Shown: positions 52,157 through 60,485, numbered from the stretch's first letter. The stretch is 64,000 nt of DNA from Dryocola sp031988645 (GCF_051307045.1 NZ_CP150452.1:1364001-1428000), one strand, 5' to 3'. The notes: a model not told the origin generated them from the letters alone. Translations and numbers: made by a program.

Positions 52157-52342
52157 GTGAACGATTTGTTCATGGAGTCACTTGCACTACAGCGTATCGA
52201 ACTTATGGCCCGGCTGGTCGCCAACGCAGACTGCAGCGATGACGATAAGGAGGTTGCCATATCGTGGTTATCTGAACTGACCAGCGATCTGGTTACCAGG
52301 CTGAATGATTACGGAGTAGGGCAAGATGAGAGCACGCATTAG
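52157..52342 (+). CDS. SOS-controlled small phage protein
   Basis: A 61-residue acidic protein (MNDLFMESLALQRIELMARLV, then DDDKEVAISWLSELTSDLVTRLN) starting at GTG 52157 behind GGGAGGGAG. It lies directly under the LexA box, so it should be induced by DNA damage. Its position matches the 186 orf95/tum operon, but it is much shorter than Tum (about 146 residues) and I see no similarity. An antirepressor or other induction factor is plausible; not proven. Confidence 0.7.
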   Translation: MNDLFMESLALQRIELMARLVANADCSDDDKEVAISWLSELTSDLVTRLNDYGVGQDESTH

Positions 52343-52430
52343 CGAGTTTCGACCAGGGGAAATTCCCTCCCATATGGCGTCGCCGGTTATGCGAAGGTGG
52401 TGCATGTCTATGGTGCATGGATTCGCATGA
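52326..52430 (+). CDS. Possible 34-residue ORF in the SOS segment
   Basis: ATG 52326 to TGA 52430 overlaps the end of the preceding gene and has GGAG upstream. The peptide is basic and Met-rich (MRARISEFRPGEIPSHM, ending VHGFA). Position and coupling suggest it may be translated on the SOS transcript. It could equally be chance in the structured DNA ahead of cos. Confidence 0.35.
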   Translation: MRARISEFRPGEIPSHMASPVMRRWCMSMVHGFA

Positions 52431-52524
52431 TCCATATAGGATCGCAAAGGGTCGGGGCCGCCAGAACTGGCGCGCTTTCCGGCCCGTCATGCATCTGCAT
52501 GAAAACCGCTACATAAAGCGGGCA

Positions 52525-52543
52525 GGCGTGGCGGGGATACGAG
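52525..52543. other. cos: Probable cos site (P2-type cohesive end)
   Basis: GGCGTGGCGGGGATACGAG closely matches the 19-base P2 cohesive end (GGCGAGGCGGGGAAAGCAC as I recall it), with GGCG-GGCGGGGA conserved. It lies between A and Q, where cos is in P2. The 100 bases to its left contain several hairpins (GCC-AGAA..TGGC, CCGCTA/AAGCGG) that may be terminase-binding sites. The rest of 52431-52643 has no other gene. Confidence 0.8.
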
Positions 52544-52643
52544 CGCGCGCTAGCTCACTATTTTGGTTTAAGTATTTGAACTTTAACCATTGATAGTGGT
52601 AATAATCTGCGAAGGATAACAATAGAATAAAAGGTAACGTATT

Positions 52644-53459
52644 GTGAATATTAATTTTGATATTGTAATTAACAGCGATGATCATCAGGTCGATATGGAC
52701 TACGGATTGAAGACTTTAGCTGGGACGTCAAGAGTTGTATCAACACTCGCTGAAGCAATTCTCAAACAAGAAGTTTCTGAAAGAAGAACAAGTGTAAATG
52801 ATATTAGAACTCAGCTGAAACAAAGCTTTAAAAGCTCTTATGGGCAAAATTTTTGTATCGAAATTAATGATCCAGTACTTAAAAGAAAGTTAAAAAAGAT
52901 GGGGAATGATGTTTTTTGTGAGGTGATGTCATATTTCATCTCAGAATCATTATTCCTTGAACCTAATAAGTTAAGTGCAAGTGCATTAGGAGTTGTTGCT
53001 GAATTGGAAAATGTTGAGGATAAACTCCTTGAAGTTCTTCGGCGTGCTCTGGTCGATATGCACAAAATAACCACTATGAGCAGTTTCAATGTAGAATTGA
53101 ACCACAAACCTAGGGGGGATAAAACTCGAATCGCTATGCTAACCCCTAAAACAGCACAGCATATTACTGAAACTGAAGAAGGAAAGCGTGAATATCAAAT
53201 TACTGTTATCTTTACCCGATTTAACTCAATGACAGGTAATGGCCGGTTAATAGTTCAAGGTGATGATCAGACGACAGCTTTTGGTTTAGCAAAAGGATTG
53301 AGATATGTTCCTTTAGACTTTAAGAAGAAAATCACTGAAAATCTTCATCGAAATAATGGGTTATCCAAAGATAAATGGGATTTTATTACCTTAACAGTAC
53401 ATGACTTGAAGTTAGGAAGCGGCGAAGTTGTTAAGTATTTTATTCATGAGATATCTTAG
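52644..53459 (+). CDS. Uncharacterised prophage cargo protein upstream of an AbiC-like gene
   Basis: A 271-residue soluble protein I do not recognise, starting at GTG 52644 behind AAGG. Residues 1-150 are mostly helical and charged (VSTLAEAILKQEVSERRTSV, KRKLKKMGNDVFCEVMSYF). The C-terminal third looks beta-rich (REYQITVIFTRFNSMTGNGRLIVQ, then DFITLTVHDLKLGSGEVVKYF), perhaps a small barrel. No transmembrane helix. The DNA is AT-rich. It ends one base before the next gene, so the two almost certainly form one unit in the cos-Q cargo site. Confidence 0.72.
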   Translation: MNINFDIVINSDDHQVDMDYGLKTLAGTSRVVSTLAEAILKQEVSERRTSVNDIRTQLKQSFKSSYGQNFCIEINDPVLKRKLKKMGNDVFCEVMSYFISESLFLEPNKLSASALGVVAELENVEDKLLEVLRRALVDMHKITTMSSFNVELNHKPRGDKTRIAMLTPKTAQHITETEEGKREYQITVIFTRFNSMTGNGRLIVQGDDQTTAFGLAKGLRYVPLDFKKKITENLHRNNGLSKDKWDFITLTVHDLKLGSGEVVKYFIHEIS

Positions 53460-53460
53460 A

Positions 53461-54162
53461 ATGAAAAAGATTATTTATTTTAGCCTGTTTTTTATAGTTG
53501 TCGTCATAATTGCGTATGTCTACAACTTCAATACTGGCAAAGGTTTGTCTAAAAGCACTGAGGTTTGGGCGCAATTCGGTGATTACTTGGGAGGGGTTGT
53601 AAACCCTATACTAACCTTCTTATCCATAGTGCTCTTGATAAGATCTGTTAATCTACAAAGAGAGGCTAATTCAAGTCTCATTGTAGAAAATAAACGTCAA
53701 GAACATCTTGATTACTTGAAGAATTTCGAAGCTAGATTTTATAATCTTATTGATGCTCAACGTACTGCCTTCGATAAATTTAGATTAAGTAAAGCGGATG
53801 GGAGTGAAGTCAAGGGAGGTGAGGCTGTAAATTATCTTGAGGAACTTATTTTTTCTAAGAAAAATGAAGGCTTTTCACGAAGTGACATCGCTAATGATAT
53901 TAGCGAATGTGACGTTTCAGAATCAATTCACTCTTCAGCGAGACGCTTTTATCTTTTGCTTAAGTTGATCGATGAAAAGTTATCGGGGCAAGAAAAAAAA
54001 GAATATTACGAAGTGTTGATTAATTTGACTGATTTCCCATTGGTAAGATTAATGGTTTTGACGTTGTGTCTTTATGAATGGGATATTATTAACTACATAG
54101 ATTCCAGTGGAGTTCTTGCAAAGGATGAATTGATTGAATATAAATCGCATTTTGAAATTTAA
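53461..54162 (+). CDS. Putative phage abortive-infection protein (AbiC-like)
   Basis: A 233-residue protein with a first helix at about 4-22 and a second membrane segment within FGDYLGGVVNPILTFLSIVLLIRSVNLQ (39-66), followed by KNFEARFYNLIDAQRTAFDKFR and a helical cytoplasmic domain. The FGDxLGG--NP---FLS---L pattern plus FE-RFYNL is the signature of the putative AbiC family. ATG 53461 follows the preceding stop by one base; the earlier in-frame start at 53428 lacks a good ribosome site. Role in defence is inferred from family and location. Confidence 0.75.
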   Translation: MKKIIYFSLFFIVVVIIAYVYNFNTGKGLSKSTEVWAQFGDYLGGVVNPILTFLSIVLLIRSVNLQREANSSLIVENKRQEHLDYLKNFEARFYNLIDAQRTAFDKFRLSKADGSEVKGGEAVNYLEELIFSKKNEGFSRSDIANDISECDVSESIHSSARRFYLLLKLIDEKLSGQEKKEYYEVLINLTDFPLVRLMVLTLCLYEWDIINYIDSSGVLAKDELIEYKSHFEI

Positions 54163-54187
54163 AATTACTTTGAATGGTTGTTGTGGC

Positions 54188-54216
54188 AAAGATAAGAGAT
54201 GTAATCTCTTATCTTT
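54188..54216. terminator. Bidirectional terminator between the cargo pair and Q
   Basis: A 13-base perfect stem, AAAGATAAGAGAT (54188-54200) and ATCTCTTATCTTT (54204-54216), with loop GTA. It can end both the plus-strand cargo operon and the minus-strand P-Q transcript, insulating the cargo from late phage transcription. Confidence 0.8.
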
Positions 54217-54227
54217 TGAAAGAGATT

Positions 54228-55247
54228 CTATTGCTCTAAAGAGTAATGCCTAAAAGTAATTATTGCATCACCTAACCATATATTAAGTTCTTCAAGTCTT
54301 TTTTGCAGAGGAATTAACTCATTCCGCACAAAAACATTTGCCGCCTTCTCCACATCCCCAAAGCCCCCAACATTACTCGGCATAATCCCCATCATCTGCG
54401 GTGGAACGCGGTGCGCCGCCATCATATCGTCCCGGCTCACGTTCTTGATATTAAGAAACTCATCCTTTGCCGCCACCTCTGAAAGCGGGATGATCTGAAT
54501 CCCGTCCTTTTTGCCGTTAGGTGAATACATAAACAGGTTGCGGAAATTGCCCGGGCCTTTGGCGCTTTTCATGGCCTGGCGGATGTTGTTTACGTCCTCC
54601 TGATTCTGCGCGGCGTCGGTCATATACATGATGAACCCCGCGTGGCTGCCGTTGATGTAATACTTCCGGCGGAACAGCGTGGCGGACTCGTTCAGCAGGG
54701 CGGAAGGAATGGCGGACAGGTATTCCGGCAGACCGTAAATCTCCTGGTTGAGGTCCGGCTCCATCAGGTGAAAAATGCTGCCTCTGGTGAACTCGTATGG
54801 CTGCGTGGTCATGCCGTACTGCACAAACCAGTAGGTATCCAGATCCACGCCCCGGCGGGTGTATTTCGCCAGCGATGGCTCCAGCGACAGAATGCCGCCG
54901 AGCCGATTGGTGCGCTTCTCCAGATAGGCGTTACCGAATACCAGATAGTCCTGCACAAAGCGGCTAAACGCCTGTTGGCTGAGCAGCGGATGTGGGATAA
55001 AGGTGCTGGTCAGAATGTTGCGTTTTACCGCAATGGGCGAGCTGTGATGCACGGCGGCGCGATAGGTGCGCGCCAGCCCGTCAAAGCTCACCGGCGGTTC
55101 ATACCAGCGGTCCATCTGTACGCACTCGACATAATCTAACAGCTCGCGGCGGTCCAGTACCGGGATCGGGTCGCCAAAGCTGAAAGCTTCTGCAGACGCG
55201 CCGCTGCTGTGCTGAACTGCAGCGCGGTTTTTCTTACTCTTGCCCAT
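54228..55247 (-). CDS. Q: Portal protein Q
   Basis: A 339-residue P2-type portal protein. Recognisable parts are the N-terminal FSFGDPIPVLDRRELLDYVEC, FVQDYLVFGNAYLE, and AHRVPPQMMGIMPSNVGGFGDVEKAA. It forms the dodecameric DNA entry vertex of the procapsid. ATG 55247 overlaps the P stop (TGATG), implying coupled translation. Confidence 0.95.
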   Translation of the reverse strand: MGKSKKNRAAVQHSSGASAEAFSFGDPIPVLDRRELLDYVECVQMDRWYEPPVSFDGLARTYRAAVHHSSPIAVKRNILTSTFIPHPLLSQQAFSRFVQDYLVFGNAYLEKRTNRLGGILSLEPSLAKYTRRGVDLDTYWFVQYGMTTQPYEFTRGSIFHLMEPDLNQEIYGLPEYLSAIPSALLNESATLFRRKYYINGSHAGFIMYMTDAAQNQEDVNNIRQAMKSAKGPGNFRNLFMYSPNGKKDGIQIIPLSEVAAKDEFLNIKNVSRDDMMAAHRVPPQMMGIMPSNVGGFGDVEKAANVFVRNELIPLQKRLEELNIWLGDAIITFRHYSLEQ

Positions 55248-57013
55248 CAAAAAATCTCCACAATATTGCTGGTATTGGCGGATTCGCCCTGCAGCGGTTC
55301 GTTAAACAGTGCGTGCATTGTTGCCCAGGCCAGATCGGCGTGGCTGGTTTCTTCGCTGCGGCTGGCTTCGTAGGTAGGGCGGTTGCCGCTGGCGGTGGTG
55401 GCGCGGCGGATTGCCATGAAAGACTGCGCGATATCGGTGTGCCCGGCGTCGAACTCCAGACGGCGGTGGCTGATAATGTCGTAGGCCTTGAGCACCAGGG
55501 CATTTTTGACGTTGGGGTTGTAGACAAATTCCCGCACGGCAGGGAAGAACGCTTTAACGTTCTCATACACCCCGTGGCCGACGCCGGTGGAGTCGATGCT
55601 GATATAGGTCACGTTATACTGCTGCGTCAGCTTTTTGATGGCGTCGGCCTGGGCGCGGAAGTCCATGCCGCGCCACTGGTGGCGCTCCAGAATGCGGAAC
55701 TTGCCGCCCGGTACCGTTGGGGGAGCAATAACCACGCATCCAGCGCTGTCACCGTTCTGCGTACCCTTCGCCGGGTCGTAGCCGATCCACACTTCTCGCC
55801 AGCCAAACGGGCGCAGCGCCAGAGCGTGAAAGTCGCTCCAGACCTCCCAGCTGTCCACCATGCACGCCTGCAGCTCGCTGAGTGGAAACACGGACGCCAG
55901 ATCGTCGATAAACTCGCACATCAGCAGGTTCTGGTATTCGTCCGGGCTGTACTCCATGCGCAGCTGGTCAATATCGAACAGGTTACAGCCGCCGCGCACC
56001 GCGTCTTCCACGGTGACAATCTGGCGATACTGTCCGTCCGGGCAAAGCAGGCCGGGGGCCAGGCTGCCGTGGGTCAGGTCTATATCCACCTTGTCCGCTT
56101 TGGCGCGGCCCCGGTTGAACAGCGCGCCGGACCAAAACGGATACGCGCTGTGGGTCAGGCTCGACGGCGTGGAAAAGTAGGTCTGACGCCATTTTTTGTG
56201 GATAGCCATCCCGGACGCCACCTTGCGCAGCTCCTGGAATTTCGGTATCCAGAAGTATTCATCCAGGTACAGGTTACCGTGGTAGCTCTGCGCAGTGCGG
56301 GCGTTGGTGCCGAGGAAATAAAGACACGCGCCGTTGCTGAGCGTCATCGGGTCGCCTTTCAGCTCCACATCGACCTCTTTAGCAAAGTCGATGATGTACT
56401 GCTTAAAGACGTGCGCCTGCGCCTTGCTGGCGGAGAGGAAAATCTGGTTGCGCCCGGTGGTGATGGCGTCAATCAGCGCCTCACGTGCAAAGAAGAAGGT
56501 TGCTCCAATCTGGCGCGACTTGAGCAGGTTGCGGATACGGTGCCGGTTGCCTGCCTCCCACCAGTGGCGCTGGTAGGCAAACATTGACTCGTGGAAAACC
56601 TCCTGCAGCTTCTCGATCTGCTCGTCGGTAAATAGGTTCTTTTCTGGCTGCTTTCGCGGGCCTTTGTTGCGGTTGGCGACGTTGGGGTTGAGGTCGGCCT
56701 CATTGCCGCCGTCGTTGAACTTGCCGATGCGGGCGTGGCGCTCGGACTGGCGCGCCAACAGGTCAATTTCCTTGAAGTCTTTCCCTTCTTTTTGCTCCTT
56801 CATGATGAGCTTGCAGTAGCGCGCGGCGGTGGTGAGCTGCATCTGATCCAGCGGCCCGTACTCGCCCCACTTGTCGCGCTTCTTCCAGCTGTGAACGGTT
56901 GCAACTTTCTCGCCCAGCATTTCTGCAATGCGGGCTACGCGGTATCCCTGAAAGTACAGCAGCATGGCCTGCCGACGGGGATCGAGGTCTGCGGGGGTCA
57001 GTGTCATATCCAT
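55247..57013 (-). CDS. P: Terminase large (ATPase) subunit P
   Basis: A 588-residue P2-type terminase ATPase (P2 P is 590). The N-terminal HTH is in GYRVARIAEMLGEKVATVHSWK. The Walker A-like LKSRQIGATFFFA and the Walker B LYLDEYFWI follow. The nuclease-like C-terminal domain includes IGYDPAKGTQNGDSAG and ISIDSTGVGHGVYE. With gpM it packages DNA from cos into preformed procapsids. Confidence 0.95.
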   Translation of the reverse strand: MDMTLTPADLDPRRQAMLLYFQGYRVARIAEMLGEKVATVHSWKKRDKWGEYGPLDQMQLTTAARYCKLIMKEQKEGKDFKEIDLLARQSERHARIGKFNDGGNEADLNPNVANRNKGPRKQPEKNLFTDEQIEKLQEVFHESMFAYQRHWWEAGNRHRIRNLLKSRQIGATFFFAREALIDAITTGRNQIFLSASKAQAHVFKQYIIDFAKEVDVELKGDPMTLSNGACLYFLGTNARTAQSYHGNLYLDEYFWIPKFQELRKVASGMAIHKKWRQTYFSTPSSLTHSAYPFWSGALFNRGRAKADKVDIDLTHGSLAPGLLCPDGQYRQIVTVEDAVRGGCNLFDIDQLRMEYSPDEYQNLLMCEFIDDLASVFPLSELQACMVDSWEVWSDFHALALRPFGWREVWIGYDPAKGTQNGDSAGCVVIAPPTVPGGKFRILERHQWRGMDFRAQADAIKKLTQQYNVTYISIDSTGVGHGVYENVKAFFPAVREFVYNPNVKNALVLKAYDIISHRRLEFDAGHTDIAQSFMAIRRATTASGNRPTYEASRSEETSHADLAWATMHALFNEPLQGESANTSNIVEIF

Positions 57014-57077
57014 GGCACAAGCCTACGGCCTTGACTGACCTCTTTCTTTGGCTTCGTTTTGTATGGCGAAAGGCACA
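57002..57077. promoter_or_regulatory. Ogr/Delta-type activator sites of the divergent P and O late promoters
   Basis: Two matches to TGT-N12-ACA, the site used by P2 Ogr and P4 Delta: TGTATGGCGAAAGGCACA at 57060-57077 and TGTCATATCCATGGCACA at 57002-57019. The first is centred about 55 bases before a plausible O transcription start near 57123. The second overlaps the P start codon and is less certain. No host sigma-70 -35 is obvious, as expected for activator-dependent late promoters. Confidence 0.65.
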
Positions 57078-57153
57078 AGCGCCGCGCGTTGTCTCACTCC
57101 CCCCATCCCCGCAACCATAAGGCTCCAGACAGTTTTCTAACGGAGCACGGCTC

Positions 57154-57987
57154 ATGACAGTGAAAGCAAAGCGTTTCCGCATCGGGGTGGAAGGTGCCAC
57201 CACCGACGGACGCGAAATCCAGCGCGAATGGCTGGAACAGATGGCGGCCAGCTACAACCCGACGGTCTACACCGCGCTAATAAACCTTGAGCACATCAAG
57301 TCCTATTCCCCGGACAGCGCCTTTAACCGTTACGGGCAGGTGACGGCACTGGTTGCCGAAGAAATTAAGGACGGTCCGCTGGCGGGTAAGATGGCGCTGT
57401 ACGCCGACGTGGAGCCGACAAGCTCCCTGGTGGAACTGGTCAAAAAAGGCCAGAAGCTATTCACCTCCATGGAGGTCAGCCCGAAATTTGCCGATACCGG
57501 CAAAGCCTACCTTGTCGGCCTGGCCGCGACGGACGATCCTGCGAGTCTCGGCACCGAGATGTTGGCCTTTAGCGCCAGCGCCGCGCACAACCCGCTGGCG
57601 AACCGCAAGCAGAAGCCGGACAACCTGTTTTCCGCTGCTGAAGAAACGCTGATCGAGCTGGAAGAAGTCCAGGACGATAAACCCTCGCTGTTTGCCCGCG
57701 TCACCGCGCTGTTCACAAAAAAAGAGCAGACCGACGACGCGCGTTTTTCTGACGTCCATCAGGCAGTGGAGCTGGTCGCTACCGAACAGCAAAACCTGAG
57801 CGAACGCACCGCCAAAACCCTCTCTGAAAACGGCGAACGCCTGTCTGCGCTGGAATCCTCCCTGCAGGCGCAGCTGGCGGCCTTTGCGGAACTTGAGCAG
57901 AAGCTGAACCGAGAGGACAGCCGTAAGGACTACCGCCAGCGCGCGCCGGGCGGTGACGCCCCGGCAGGCACCGTCACCAATTGCTGA
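57154..57987 (+). CDS. O: Capsid scaffold/protease O
   Basis: A 277-residue P2-type scaffold (P2 O is 284). The N-terminal protease part begins KRFRIGVEGATTDGREIQREWLEQMAASYNP and includes NLEHIKS with the conserved His and the TSMEVSPKFADT segment. The C-terminal helical scaffold (TEQQNLSERTAKTLSENGERLSALESSLQAQLA) ends near residue 277. It directs procapsid assembly and then cleaves itself and the capsid protein. Confidence 0.94.
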   Translation: MTVKAKRFRIGVEGATTDGREIQREWLEQMAASYNPTVYTALINLEHIKSYSPDSAFNRYGQVTALVAEEIKDGPLAGKMALYADVEPTSSLVELVKKGQKLFTSMEVSPKFADTGKAYLVGLAATDDPASLGTEMLAFSASAAHNPLANRKQKPDNLFSAAEETLIELEEVQDDKPSLFARVTALFTKKEQTDDARFSDVHQAVELVATEQQNLSERTAKTLSENGERLSALESSLQAQLAAFAELEQKLNREDSRKDYRQRAPGGDAPAGTVTNC

Positions 57988-58002
57988 GGAGCAAAAATAC
58001 TA

Positions 58003-59069
58003 ATGAAACAGAAAACCCGCTTTGCCTTTAACGCCTACCTGCAGCAGCTGGCGCGCCTGAACGGTGTGGCCGTGACCGAGCTTGCCAGCAAGTTCACCGT
58101 GGAGCCGTCGGTATCGCAGACGCTGGAAGATGAAATTCAGCAGTCCGCCGCGTTTCTGACGCTGATCAATGTGATGGGCGTGGCCGAACAGTCCGGCCAG
58201 CTGCTGGGGCTGGGCGTCGGCAGCACTATTGCAGGCACCACCGACACCACCACCAAAGAGCGCGAGCCGACCGATCCGACGCTGATGGCGGACGTGGAAT
58301 ACAAGTGCGAGCAGACCAACTTCGACACCGTGCTGACCTACGCGAAGCTGGACCTGTGGGCCAAATTCCAGGACTTCCAGGTGCGCATCCGCAACGCCAT
58401 CGTCAAACGCCAGGCGCTGGACCGCATCATGATCGGCTTTAACGGCGTGAAGCGCGCCAAAACTTCCAACCGTGGCGAGAACGTGCTGCTGCAGGATGTG
58501 AACAAGGGCTGGCTGCAGAAAATTCGTGAAGACGCCCCGGACAACGTGCTGGGCACTAAAACGGCAGACGACGGCACTGTGACCATCGAACCAGTAAAAG
58601 TGGGCAAGGGCGGTCTCTACGCCAACCTTGACGCGCTGGTTATGGATGCGGTCAACGAGCTTATCGATCCGATTTTCCAGGACGATGACGAGCTGGTTGT
58701 GGTCTGCGGCCGTGAGCTTCTGTCTGACAAGTATTTCCCGCTGGTCAACAAAGAGCAGGAGAACAGCGAGAAAATCGCCGCCGATCTCATCATCAGCCAG
58801 AAACGCATGGGCGGCCTGCAGGCCGTGCGCGCGCCTTACTTCCCGGCGAACGCCGTGCTGATCACCCGCCTGGATAACCTGTCCATCTACTGGCAGGAAG
58901 ACACCCGCCGCCGCTCGGTTATCGACAACCCGAAACGTGACCGCATCGAAAACTTCGAATCGGTGAACGAGGGCCCTATGTGGTCGAGGACTACCGCTGC
59001 GCGGCCCTGGTGGAAAACATCGAAATCGGTGATTTCAGCGCGGCTGCCGCACCGGAAGCCGGGGAGTAA
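58003..59069 (+). pseudogene. N: Major capsid protein N, frameshifted near 58971-58978
   Basis: A P2-type capsid precursor (MKQKTRFAFNAYLQQLARLNGV, then RLDNLSIYWQEDTRRRSVIDNPKRDRIENFESVNE). Right after VNE, two extra bases turn the expected GAGGCCTAT (E-A-Y) into GAGGGCCCTAT. The true C-terminus AYVVEDYRCAALVENIEIG is read in another frame and stops at 59069, 3 bases before M. Repaired length is 354 (P2 N is 357). As written, the last 31 residues are replaced by unrelated sequence running to 59076. Confidence 0.88.
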
Positions 59070-59072
59070 CGC

Positions 59073-59720
59073 ATGAGCCTGAGTCCCGCACGGCAGCACC
59101 GCCTGCGCATTCAGGCTGAACAGGCCGCCCGCGAGGGCGGCAGTGTTCGCCATGCCTCGGGCTATGACCTGATGCTGTTGCAGCTGGCAGAAGATCGCCG
59201 TCGCCTTAAGGGCATTCAGTCCACGGTGAAAAAGGCGCAAATCAAGGTGGAGCTGCTGCCGAAATATTCCGCCTGGGCGGACGGCGTGCTGGCTGCCGGA
59301 GGCGCTCAGCAGGATGACGTCCTGATGTACGTGATGCTGTGGCGTATCGACGCCGGTGACTATGCCGGTGCGCTGGAAATTGGGCGACATGCCCTGCGCC
59401 ATGCTTGGGTGATGCCGCTTGGCAACCGCAACGTGCAGACCGTGCTGGCCGAGGAAATGGCCGATGCGGCGCAAAGCGCAATTCTCGCCGGTACCCCTTT
59501 CGATGCCGATCTGTTGCTGCAGACGTTGGACCTGACCACCGGGCAGGATATGCCGGACCAGTCACGTGCGCGCCTGCACAAAGCTATCGGCGCGGTACTG
59601 AGCGAAAGCAACCCGGCATCTGCACTGAATCACCTCACTCATGCGCTCCAGCTGGATTCCCGCTGCGGTGTGAAGAAAGACAAAGAGCGGCTGGAGCGCA
59701 GACTGCGCAACGACCGCTGA
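59073..59720 (+). CDS. M: Terminase small (endonuclease) subunit M
   Basis: A 215-residue P2-type terminase small subunit (HRLRIQAEQAAREGG, then LMLLQLAEDRRRLKGIQST, LMYVMLWRIDAGDYAGALEIGRHAL, and QLDSRCGVKKDKERLERRL). It cleaves cos with gpP. It is shorter than P2 M (247), lacking the basic Pro/Lys-rich tail. The 94 bases between it and L hold no recognisable gene. Confidence 0.9.
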   Translation: MSLSPARQHRLRIQAEQAAREGGSVRHASGYDLMLLQLAEDRRRLKGIQSTVKKAQIKVELLPKYSAWADGVLAAGGAQQDDVLMYVMLWRIDAGDYAGALEIGRHALRHAWVMPLGNRNVQTVLAEEMADAAQSAILAGTPFDADLLLQTLDLTTGQDMPDQSRARLHKAIGAVLSESNPASALNHLTHALQLDSRCGVKKDKERLERRLRNDR

Positions 59721-59814
59721 CGGAACGTGCCCCGCGCACGGGCGGCACGGGATGGCGACAGGCACCGCCTCATCAAAATCCCGTTCACCGCCCACTTATT
59801 CAGGAGAAGACCGC

Positions 59815-60279
59815 ATGAAGTTTGTTGCGCCCGAACCGGCACCGGAACAGGCGGAGGTCATCAAAAACACGCCGTTCTGGCCGGATGTGGATCTGTCGGA
59901 GTTTCGCAGCGTAATGCGCACTGACGGTACGGTGACGCAGTCGCGCTTAAAGCAGGTGCTGCTGACTGCGATTTCTGAGGTTAACGCCGAGCTGTACGAC
60001 TTCCGCAACCGTCAGCAGATGCTGGGCTGGCGGGCACTGGCTGAGGTTCCGGCAGAAATGCTGGACGGCAAAAGCGAGCGTATCCAGCACTACCACAACG
60101 CCGTGTATTGCTGGGCGCGCGCCGTGCTGAATGAGCGTTATCAGGACTATGACGCTACGGCGTCCGGCGTGAAGCGAGGGGAGGAGCTGGCGGAGGCAAG
60201 CGGCGACCTGTGGCGTGATGCCCGCTGGGCTATCAGCCGGGTGCAGGACGCACCGCACTGTACGGTGGAGCTTATCTGA
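59815..60279 (+). CDS. L: Head completion protein L
   Basis: A 154-residue P2-type head completion/stabilisation protein. Conserved parts are VIKNTPFWPDVDLSEFRSVMR, AELYDFRNRQQMLGW, and LWRDARWAISRVQ. ATG 59815 follows AGGAGAAG; the open frame upstream is not conserved. Its stop overlaps the X start (TGATG). Confidence 0.92.
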   Translation: MKFVAPEPAPEQAEVIKNTPFWPDVDLSEFRSVMRTDGTVTQSRLKQVLLTAISEVNAELYDFRNRQQMLGWRALAEVPAEMLDGKSERIQHYHNAVYCWARAVLNERYQDYDATASGVKRGEELAEASGDLWRDARWAISRVQDAPHCTVELI

Positions 60280-60482
60280 TGAAAGTGCGGGCGCAGCAGT
60301 ATGACACGGTGGACGCGCTTTGCTGGCGTCATTACGGGCGCACGCAGGGTGTTACCGAGCAGGTTCTGCATGCAAATCCGGGGCTGGCTGAGTACGGCCC
60401 ATTTTTACCGCACGGGCTGCAGGTGGAGCTGCCGGATATCACGGCAGCGACCACCGTGCAGACCGTCCAGCTATGGGACTGA
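60279..60482 (+). CDS. X: Tail protein X
   Basis: A 67-residue P2-type tail X protein, the same length as P2 X. It has a LysM-like pattern (YDTVDALCWRHYGRTQGVTEQVLHANPGLAEYGPFLPHG). It is required for tail assembly and stability. Confidence 0.93.
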   Translation: MKVRAQQYDTVDALCWRHYGRTQGVTEQVLHANPGLAEYGPFLPHGLQVELPDITAATTVQTVQLWD

Positions 60483-60485
60483 ATT

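Noticed and set aside
52326..52600. Short palindromes near cos considered as a CRISPR array or tRNA-like RNA
   Set aside because: No regular repeat-spacer pattern and no cloverleaf with CCA or TTC arm; the position fits cos and terminase sites.
55313..56587. 424-codon plus-strand frame opposite terminase P
   Set aside because: Antisense shadow of a highly conserved gene; the composition is His/Arg/Val-rich as expected for such shadows.
58979..59076. Programmed frameshift in capsid N
   Set aside because: The site lacks a slippery heptamer; the original frame gives a non-conserved tail, and six other genes show the same GGCC-type insertion.
59721..59814. Frameshift at the end of M that would extend it to P2 length
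   Set aside because: No GGCC-type insertion is visible, and the alternative frames do not give a convincing M tail. Shorter M proteins are plausible in this branch.
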